This document shows positions 55,942 to 64,000 of a stretch of 64,000 nucleotides of DNA, piece after piece. The DNA comes from Tuctoria greenei (lineage: Eukaryota > Streptophyta > Magnoliopsida > Poales > Poaceae). Every line of letters starts with the position of its first letter. Positions within the stretch are counted from its first letter, which is position 1. The notes under the pieces are model-generated. The model did not search any database. It saw nothing but the letters and a program-made list of their open reading frames with translations, and was not told the origin of the DNA. The translations under genes were made by a program, and so were the position numbers. The stretch covers positions 290,543,560 through 290,607,559 of the forward strand of contig JAYESD010000001.1 of the NCBI GenBank assembly GCA_036927565.1, given 5' to 3'.

Positions 55942-57801
55942 TTAAAAAAACCAATCTGCGACCGTTGCACCCGGGGTCCATGCTGTCAGTAGATAACGTC
56001 TAACCTGCAACCATGTCGCCAGGTGCTGCCAAATAAATTTAGCAATCCAGCATTCCTTGAACAGGTGGGCTGCAGTCTCCAGGTTGCGCATACACAGCGG
56101 GCAGAAATACGAGTTCAGCCATTGCCGCTGTAAAAGTCGATCCGATGTCCATATTCGGTTGAGAAGGAGAAGCCAAAGGAAGGTCTTGCACCGGGGAGGG
56201 GGGGGGGGGGGTGCCCAAACCTTCCAGACCTTGGTTGGCATCAAGGAGCGAATGGAGCCTTCGAACTGGAGTAGGTAGGCTGACCTTGCACTGTATGCAC
56301 TGTTTGAAGTGATACGCCACGAGACTGCATCAGGTATGCCCGTATGAAGCTGAACTTGGAAGTCGTCGATGAGGACCCATAGGCGCAAGAGCAAGAAATC
56401 CAGCAGATGATGGGGAGCCAGATGAGGCTGTAGGTCACGCATCCAGTTGGATTCCAACAGCGCAGATCGCACCATGCGCCGTTTGCCCCGGCTAGCGGAG
56501 AAGAGAGCCGGAAACAGCAACGCCGGCGCACGACCACATAGCCAGCTAGAAAAGCAGAAAGAAGCTCGATTCCCATCACCTACGGTGACCACCGTTGCAG
56601 CCGCAAATAGAGAGATGTCCACACTGTCAACAGGGAGATCAATGTTTTGCCAACGGTTGTCAGTCTGTGTTGATGCAAGCCATAACCAGCGGAGCCGAAG
56701 AGCGCGATTGTACTTCTCAAGGTCCTTGATTCCGAGCCCGCCAAAGGCAGCAGGTCTATAAACAATAGGCCATGCAACCTTGCATTTTGCTCCAGTGGTC
56801 ATTCCTTTGCCCGCCCAAAGGAAACGACGACGTGTCCGGTCCAATTGAGAAATGAACTTTTTTGGCGGCTTGATTGCTGACAAGAGATAGGTGGCCATAG
56901 CGGATAGTGTTGTATGCATCAGTTCCAGACGTCCGGCAAAAGTTAGCAGACGACATTGCCAACCAGCGAGCCGATCGGCCATCCGATCTTGAAGATTCTG
57001 CAAGTCATGTAAACGTATACGATGAGGAGTCAGCGGCATGCCTAGATACTTGATTGGCCATTGCGCGCGTGTTCCAGGGAAGCCATCCAACACACTGTCC
57101 ATGTCGATGTTGTCGTAGTGCAGGGGGGTCACCGAACTCTTGGACATGTTAACTTTCAGCCCAGTGACAATGCCAAATCGGGATAAGATTTTCATAGCAC
57201 GGTCGACCTCCTCTTTGACCGGGTTGAGGAAGAGGGCCACATCGTCGGCATGGAGCGATAGTCGAAGGCGCTGACCATTGCCCCGGAGAGGAGAGAGCAG
57301 TCCGTTCTCTGTGTCTGTTGCACGATGGAATAGCTGTACTAATAGGTCAATGGGCAAGATAAAAAGATACGGCGACAGAGGGTCGCCTTGCCGAAGTCCT
57401 CTTGTGTGGCATGTTTCGGGACCTCGCGTGCCGTTCAATCGAACTGTTGAGCTTGCTGTTGACCAGAGAAGGGATATCCAGTCCTGCCAACGCGGAGAAA
57501 ATCCTCTCACCTGCATGAGCTCAAGGAGGTAATCCCAGCCAATGGAGTCGAAGGCCTTGGAAATATCTACTTTGAATATCAGGATCGGTCTGCGAGATTG
57601 GTTGCAATCCTGGAGCATGCTTTTGACTGCCAAAATTTTTTCCTGAATGCTACTACGCTTGATGAAGGCACTTTGTGCAGTGGATACGAGTGTTCCGATC
57701 ACACCAGACAGCTTAGTAGCAAGCACCTTCGAGATCAGCTTGGCAAAGGAGTTGAGCAGGCTGATCGGACGAAAATCAGAAGCAGAGGAGGGAGCTTGCA
57801 C
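55942..57801 (-). pseudogene. LINE reverse transcriptase, long open frame
   Basis: A 619-codon open frame: SDFRPISLLNSFAKLISKVL, FKVDISKAFDSIGWDYLLEL, GLRQGDPLSPYLFILPIDLL, the catalytic LHADDVALFLNP near 57240, then KYLGMPLT, and the zinc motif CPLCMRNLETAAHLFKEC near 56060-56110. A run of 14 Gs (56198-56211) expands a proline codon run. It is severed from its N-terminus by the solo LTR, so it is not expected to act, though this part is well preserved. Confidence 0.9.
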
Positions 57802-57817
57802 TTTAGGCAGGAGCGTG

Positions 57818-58295
57818 TGTTGGTGATGTGCCCAAGAGGCAATGATAACAATTTGAGTTAAGGCCTATTAGATATTTGATCCATAAGCAAAAGCCTATTA
57901 GTACGCCTATACATATGAGGGGTAGGGTTAGGGGCTAATCACCCCACCACGTGACAGCCCTAGCAGCCACCTCTCGAATGCCTCACGCCGAGACCCTTGC
58001 CGCGCGCGCGGTGCTAGCACACCAACGTACGGCGTTCCTCTCCGTACGTGTGGACTCTGTGGAGGCGCTGCTGCTACTGCTGCACTGATCGGCTACGACG
58101 AACGTGTTCGTCTACTGCTACTGAGAAGAGGGCGAGGAGGAGACGAACGGGATAGTCTACTTCTCCTATACCGACGCGCGTCTACGGTCCGCTACACTGC
58201 ACGTCTAGTGGTAACGATCCATGACCTCTGCACTCGCATGTTTCCTGGGTGATGCGGTAGAGTTGTTAGAGTAGCGTGCCGCCGATTTCCCAACA
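57818..58295. repeat. Solo LTR inside the LINE
   Basis: 478 bp from TGTTGGTGATGTGCCC to GATTTCCCAACA, flanked by GCGTG (57813-57817) and GTGTG (58296-58300), a target duplication with one change. Removing it restores the LINE reading SITLLPK, which fixes both borders. The interior has no coding sequence. Confidence 0.85.
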
Positions 58296-58547
58296 GTGTG
58301 ATGCTGGCAGAGTTGAGCAGCGAGAAGGAGGTCGTGCTGAGGTTGTAAAACTGATGAAAAGCGGCCACGATGTCTGCTTTGATCACAACCCAAGAAGACC
58401 GATAGAACTCTCCCGTGAATCCATCAGACCCGAGTGATTTTTCTGTTGGCGATTAACGGACGGCGTTAAATGAGACATTTAAAGGCCTACAAGGTTTGAT
58501 GTGAATGGCACTCCACATGAGTAAACCAATCATCGGCATTTTGTATA

Positions 58548-58626
58548 CTTCTCCGTCTCCATGAACTTATCGCTTTGTAGTTCAAAAATAAACTACAAAG
58601 CGACAAGTTTTTGTGAACGGAGGGAG
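58548..58626. mobile_element. Stowaway MITE, 79 bp
   Basis: TA flanks (58546-58547 and 58627-58628). Ends CTTCTCCGTC and GAACGGAGGGAG, with a near-perfect hairpin around GTAGTTCAAAAATAAACTAC. Confidence 0.88.
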
Positions 58627-59521
58627 TATATGATGGAACTGGATCATGAGAACATTCAAATATCGTACCTTGAAAGTTTTCAGCTTTCGACCATCGGCAT
58701 AACCAACAGAATTCCTCGCACCGCTCACAGAACCTGCATGTTCATTATTGCTATGCTATTTTGCAGTAACCTGACCGCGGCAGCTGGTTGTCCCGGTAGG
58801 TCAACGAACTGCCAGGACACATAGTGGTCTCTTGAAGGAATATGTTTCCAGAACGTGTGGCTCGACGCCAAAATCTATTCCAAGGCAAACAAAACAAAAT
58901 ATATAGTAACTAATGACATTGAGCCGTTCAAATTTGCGTTCCTGATTGTAAGAGAGGAGGATGCAAATGGGAGGATGAACTATGAAGTGAGGGAGCGCAC
59001 CGCCCACGCGCAGTTGCTGTTCTCGAAGTCAGATTGACGCCGCCAAAAATCCGCGCGCGCAACTTCTTCGTGCACGACCGCCTGCGTTGCCCCGCAGCGC
59101 GCTCGCGCCTGCATTGACGCTCGCGCCGCGCCTGCCTCGCCGCTCGCGCTCGCCAGCCTCCATCGCTGCCGGTAGTTTAGGGCTTCTAGCCGCCTTCGCA
59201 GGAGATGGGCCGGGTCTCGAAAAGTGGAACAAAACGATACGAGAGGTAGTTTGGTCCTTTTCGGATTTTCATTCATTTTTGTTTTTTTTTGTTCTATTTA
59301 TTCCATCAAACTATATATACATCCATATGGACACCCTAATTTTCGGGAAGCTGGGGTCGTTGTCATGGAAATAAATTTTATGCAGGAGGGCCGCATGGCC
59401 TCCCGCGTGCCATCCTGTCGCCTGTTTCAAGCGGACACGGGAGCGTGATGCTCCGGAACAAATCGCGGATGGGGCAAACCAGCCGGGAATTCCATCGGAA
59501 TTTTTACTATTCGTGCGACTG
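58627..59521 (-). other. Intergenic DNA with one exon-like segment
   Basis: 58771-58874 on the minus strand is open for 34 codons (including HTFWKHIPSRDHYVSWQF) and is bounded by AG and GT. 58980-59276 is GC-rich and open on the minus strand. These could be upstream exons of the F-box gene or of a lost gene, but no family was recognised. The rest shows nothing. Confidence 0.25.
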
Positions 59522-62500
59522 CACTACAAGAAACTGGCAATATTACATCGGCCAGAATAACTTATGTGGACCGGTCGACGTAAGTCACTAAACTTATGTC
59601 GGCTCGCGCGTGGCAGCCGGCGTAAGTTAACTTACTTACGTCGGCCGCAGACCCGCGGCTGACATAATTAAATAGACCGACGACATTTAACACACTACTT
59701 ACATCGGCTCAGGCTTAGGATGACGTAAGTAAGTTGGCCGACGGCATTTAACACACAACATAGGTCGGGCCAACCCTAGGCCGACGTAAGTAACGCGACT
59801 GACCTACGTAAGGGACTTAACCCTACCACGTGCGGGCCGTGCTCGGTCCATTATACGCGCCCGACTCAAGCCGCCACCACGCCTGAGCCCGAGCTGCCGC
59901 CACCTCCTCACGCCCCGCTCGAGCTGCCGCCACCGCCGCGCCCGAGACGTCCTCGCCGGAGCCTCCGGCAGACGCGCCCGAGCTCCGCCCGAGCCTCCGA
60001 TGCGCGGCGTCACCCCACCCCGCGCCGCCCTCGTCGGCCACCCTCGCCGCCAACAGGTATGGCATCTCCACGCTCTACCCCGTCGGCCGACGGCCGGCGC
60101 CCCCATGCCGACGGCCGACGTGCAAATTTTTTCTTTCCAATTTTAGTTGTTTAGCAATTTGTTGCAATTAGTTGTGCAATTATCCATTGTGTATGAATTA
60201 GTTGTGCAATTATCCAATTAGCAACTAATATATTATATGAATTATCTTGGAATTGGAAAGTATTTGGATTTTGAGTATTATGTTACATGAAATGTATTAG
60301 TTTTGTGTCACATGAACCATTTTAAAACTTGTTTTCTGTTAATGAAACACGATTATAGGGAGTGTTTCTTTGTGACAGTTATTTGTCACAAAGAAGCTTT
60401 GTGACAGTCTCCAGAGATTTGGTGGCTGGTTGGGACTCTTTTAGGAAACTCAGGAGTTTCATTAGTAGTTCAGAACATGGTTACAATCATATTTAAGTAG
60501 ATAGTCCGATCTAGTAGCTTATCTCTCTCCCTCTTCCTCCCCCTCTCTCGCTCTCCCCCTTCCCCGTGTACCTGTGAAAGGGATCACACACACGAATGAT
60601 CTTACACGACCTAGGCATCTCTCTCCACTCACTTCGTCTCTCTTCATAAAAGGGACATGCCTTCCGTCCCTTGCTGTCCATGATCGCTAGCTCTCTTGCC
60701 TCTTGGCCTCTTGCCTCTTAGTTAAGTAGAGAGTCTGGGAGGATTTAGATGCCACTCTGCCCGGTCATGCTCTTTCAAAACCTGTGTAGCACATTGTCGC
60801 GCACCCATGCTACAGCTTGACGCACCGGTAGTAGCGTCTCTCCATGTCGATATTTGCTCTGCATCATCCAATTACGACGATTGTCTCGTAAAATCGTTCG
60901 ACTGTGAACGGCGGGCCTATATGGGTATAACTTAGAATGGCTGATTCAGTTTTCTGTCTCTCTCATTCTTTTCTCCCCTCTCTCGTAAATGACTCAAAAT
61001 TGAAAGATTAACGTAACTTATACAATTTGCGTTACCCGTTTCAAACCGGTCCGTCTCACATGTGTTACACATGTGAGCCGTGCAGGTTCAGAATTGTCCC
61101 TTTTTTGACAGCCTGAGAGTGGCCGAAGGGGCGTGCTTATGACGAGACGTGTGGTCTAGATCCAAACGAAATTTCGACAGCATAACCTCATTGTTCTCCA
61201 ATTGCACACCTGAAAATGGTGCAACAAAGAACATCAGATTTATACCGTCGAAATCTCGTCCGGATCCAGACCCAAGTCTCGTCACAAGCCCCGCACATCG
61301 GTCACTCTCAAGCTGTCTAAAAAGAGATAATTCCGAATCTACACACTTCACATGTGTGACCCATGTGAGACGGATCGGTTCGAAACGGGTAAGACATATT
61401 GTATAGGTTATGTTAACTTCCATTATTGAGTAATTTACAAGAGAGAGAGGTAAGAACGCGCGAGAGAGAAGGAAAGAATGGTCGAACGACTTTACGGATT
61501 AGTCGTCGTACTTTATGCTCCATCGGGTCCCGCCGTCCACGCACGAGAGCTTTTCATACTCACCGTCGCTTCTCGCCACCGTGCCCGCCTATACACGTAA
61601 GTGCCTACTGAATGGGCCATGTCAGGCCATAAAAAGGTGATGTCGAGCCGGCTCGAATCCCGTATATTTATATATCGATATTGAACGCTCAGTCCATTAA
61701 AATAATACATACACAATAATAATTTAAACAACTAAACTAAACTTATATCAATTAAGCGTAAACAGACATCTACACAATTATTGAGTCCTACAAATATTCA
61801 ATTAAACACATAGACTAACTACATTCGAAATACCATTAGATCCTACACATATTCCAACTAACATATATATATGATAATCAAGTTCAGATACACATATATG
61901 GATCAAATGCAATGTTAATGTTCAAGGAATTGTATTAAATCAAACATAATTTGAGTGTTTTACAAAAAAATAATCTATTTGCAAGTGAATACGAATTGGA
62001 TAAGTGTAAAATTTTATAAGTAATGCATTGAGACATACAATGTACAATATAGCAATGCATAGAGACTAATCAATCCACAAAACTCCTGCCCATACATATG
62101 AATCACACACTAATGCATTGAAACATACACAATATAGCAATTTTACAAGTTTAGATTTTAACCTTGTACAATGTGGCAGAGGCTGCACATGGGCGGGACG
62201 ACGAGCGGCACACGGACGGGGCGGCAAGGCGGCACACGGACGGGGCGGCGAGGCAGCGCACGGCCTCACTGGCAGCCGCAGGACGAGGCGGCGAGCGGCG
62301 CCGGAGGAGGAGCGCGGGTGCACGGGCCCGCGAGACCCAGACAATGCGCTGTGGACGAAGAGGAGGCGGCCCGTGGCAGCTGCGTCAGAAGGGGTGGTGA
62401 GGCGCTGCCGGAGCGGAGCAGCAGCACGCGGGCGGCGGTGGAGCGACGAGGGGTGGCACGCGTGGGGACCGAGTGGTAGGTTTTTTTTTACTTGGACACG

Positions 62501-63040
62501 CGTGCTATGCGAATGTAACGATGCGGGAGTAAAGCCGTCGGGACCCTGGAGCTGACAACTTTAATCCATAGAGTCGTTGGCCTGGGAGTTTGCACTAACG
62601 ACTCTAAATATGGTGCACGGGGCCCACGTTATGGCCGTCGGCCTGGAAGCTCGCACCGACAGCTCTAAGTAAGGCGCGCGGGGCCCAGTTTAAGGTCATC
62701 GGTTTGGGCGCTGGTACCAATGAATCTAATTTGGGCTATCGGTTTCCTCGTTCGAACCGACACACTTACTTTTCGGGCGGGGACACATTTTTTTAGGTGT
62801 GCGGGGCTCGCTCTATAACTGTCGGCCTTCGGGCGGTAATCGACGAATATAATATAAGGTTGTCGGCCTGGCTGGTCTTACCGACGTAGACATTTTAAGC
62901 CGTTGACCGATAGCGTGACACTAACAACTATAACTTTACCACCGTCGTATTCTTAAAACCCGACGAATTTAACCAATTTAAGATCGTCAGCCCCGACGAT
63001 TATATTTTCCCTGATACTTCTTTGCCCAATTCTTATAGTG
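59522..63040. mobile_element. CACTA-like element(s) with unlike subterminal repeats
   Basis: The left end CACTACAAGAAA and right end TTCTTATAGTG have CACTA termini. The left 300 bp repeats ACTTACGTCGGC/GCCGACGTAAGT. The right 500 bp (62530-63040) repeats short GTCGGCC...CCGAC pairs of a different type. The flanking trinucleotides (CTG and GTC) do not match. Either one damaged non-autonomous element or halves of two. The interior has no transposase. GC-rich stretches at 59820-60120 and 62170-62480 give only false open frames. Confidence 0.55.
60870..61540. repeat. Long inverted repeat (foldback) inside the CACTA-like region
   Basis: The sequence is roughly palindromic around 61213 (CACCTGAAAATGGTG). 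The left arm from about 60870 and right arm to about 61540 pair with moderate mismatch. Matching landmarks include CTCACATGTG/CACATGTGAG near 61050 and 61350, and TCGTTCGAC/GTCGAACGA near 60895 and 61480. The left arm has about 50-70 extra bases near 60905-60970. Confidence 0.8.
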
Positions 63041-63086
63041 GTCATGCTTCGGGCCCCCCGGGTATGGCCCGGCCCAATTCCCACCA

Positions 63087-63310
63087 CTAATCATATCCAC
63101 GCAGCGGCATCATCGTGCTCGCCGCTTCCATGGGAGAAGAAGCAGCAGCAGCTAGTCATCCCTACTTACCTAACCAGGTTACGTTGCTACTAATATGGTA
63201 CTAATGTTAGTAGCAAGGTAAACCTTATTTGGAGATCATCTTGCTTTATTAGTAGTATCCCTAAAGGTTTTGACTTTTGATCAGCTTCATCCTTACTCAA
63301 GGGCAGGGAG
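63087..63310 (+). pseudogene. 3' remnant of a second MADS type I gene
   Basis: ATCCACGCAGCGGCATCATC and CATGGGAGAAGAAGCAGCAG match the last codons of the MADS gene at 46747. The downstream CATCCCTACTTACCTAACCA and TTTTGATCAGCTTCATCC match that gene's 3' flank at 48538-48580. Only about 70 bp of coding remnant survive. The CACTA-like right end abuts it at 63040. Confidence 0.65.
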
Positions 63311-64000
63311 GCTCCTGCTCCTCCTCCTACCCGTCTAAGGCTGCCCGCAGCGGCAGTGGTAAAGGATCCGCTATCCGTGTTTTAGCGATCGGGAGAGGCG
63401 TAGCGGCAGCGCTAAAGCACCCGCCATCCTCGCAACCGGCACAATAGAGTGCTAAATATGGAGACGCCGCTACCTGCAGGAGTGAAGGAAAGAAGAGAGA
63501 GAAAAGGGGAAAAAGAGAAGAGAAAAAAAAAAGAGAAGAGGAAGATATATTATAAAATAGGTGGTAGTGGATATAGAGGTGTCATATAGAGGTGAACGAG
63601 CGTGGATAACGAAACTGTAAAAGAGGGAATCTTTTAAAAGTGAGATATAGAGGTGGGATATAGAGGTTCACAAGTGCTAGCAGTCTAACATCGGATCTCC
63701 CTTTGAGCCCCCTGATGAGTCGGAGAAAAAGCAAGTTAAGATATTAGTTAAATATTTCTAGTATTAATAACAAACGATTGGTCGTGCAGTGTCACATAGC
63801 TGATTTCATTAGTCCACATGTCAGCAGTGCGAGTCCTAATGGGATCGGTGCTTCTTATATCATTTTTTTCTTTATTTTCTCTTGGGATGGTTTCATTATG
63901 TTTGGTATGGACTCTGTTTTTTTTTATCGTTTCACTAGGTTTGCCATGGATTTCGATACTTATTTAGATTTCTTTGTCTTCATTTATTGGTTTCAATTAA
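63311..64000. other. Terminal intergenic DNA with a purine-rich tract
   Basis: 63480-63550 is an almost pure A/G tract (GAAAGAAGAGAGAGAAAAGG and similar). Repeats of GATATAGAGGT follow between 63566 and 63670. No gene was recognised, and the last 300 bases are AT-rich. Confidence 0.5.

Larger units (their letters stand above)
55657..58445 (-). mobile_element. 5'-truncated L1-type LINE, split by a solo LTR
   Basis: It starts at left with a T-run (55657-55664, reversed poly(A)). Coding on the minus strand runs from the C-terminal zinc motif to reverse transcriptase, and stops at KSLGSDGFTGEFY near 58400-58440, so the endonuclease half is missing. Between 57818 and 58295 a solo LTR interrupts it. 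No clear target duplication was found. Confidence 0.87.

Noticed and set aside
62118..62555. Open frames in three phases near the CACTA-like right half
   Set aside because: The Gly/Arg/Ala-rich translation arises from CGG-type repeats, with no domain and no conserved start.

Overview
This is nuclear DNA of a flowering plant, almost certainly a grass. It has spliced genes with GT-AG introns, an Au-type SINE, grass-style Stowaway MITEs, L1-type LINEs, and Ty1-copia and Ty3-gypsy elements. The species cannot be fixed by eye.

Positions 1-45.9 kb are the 3' part of one large plus-strand gene, the homologue of Arabidopsis SWEETIE (HEAT-repeat family, related to animal HEATR5). I could chain 28 exons from 151 to 45481 with consistent splice phase. 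They give the C-terminal 1482 residues plus stop, and the gene's start lies upstream of the window. Exons make up about a tenth of this span. The introns are packed with transposons: a multi-level nest (1413-9789), two TRIM elements with 5-bp target duplications, two SINE-like copies, copia and LTR remnants, a near full-length LINE with a 15-bp target duplication (20355-32100) that itself contains a hAT element and a gypsy derivative, a deleted copia element, a solo LTR, a hAT MITE abutting a second gypsy-type derivative, a truncated LINE and a Stowaway MITE.

Positions 46-64 kb hold a type I MADS-box gene (46747-47274), whose 3' end was recently duplicated in tandem together with the end of an adjacent Ac/Ds-like element. 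They also hold a G-box-rich tandem array in an LTR-like region, a plus-strand LINE, a broken F-box/FBD-type gene on the minus strand with a 27-bp minisatellite, a second LINE interrupted by a solo LTR, a CACTA-like segment with a long internal inverted repeat, and a remnant of a second MADS gene 3' end.

The two real genes with readable coding sequence are the SWEETIE homologue and the MADS gene. Nearly everything else is mobile DNA, mostly decayed. I see no evidence of a novel multi-gene system. The most unusual features are the depth of nesting inside one conserved gene, the non-autonomous gypsy family represented twice, the frame-swapped minisatellite in the F-box pseudogene, and several long G-runs that look like assembly or sequencing artefacts.
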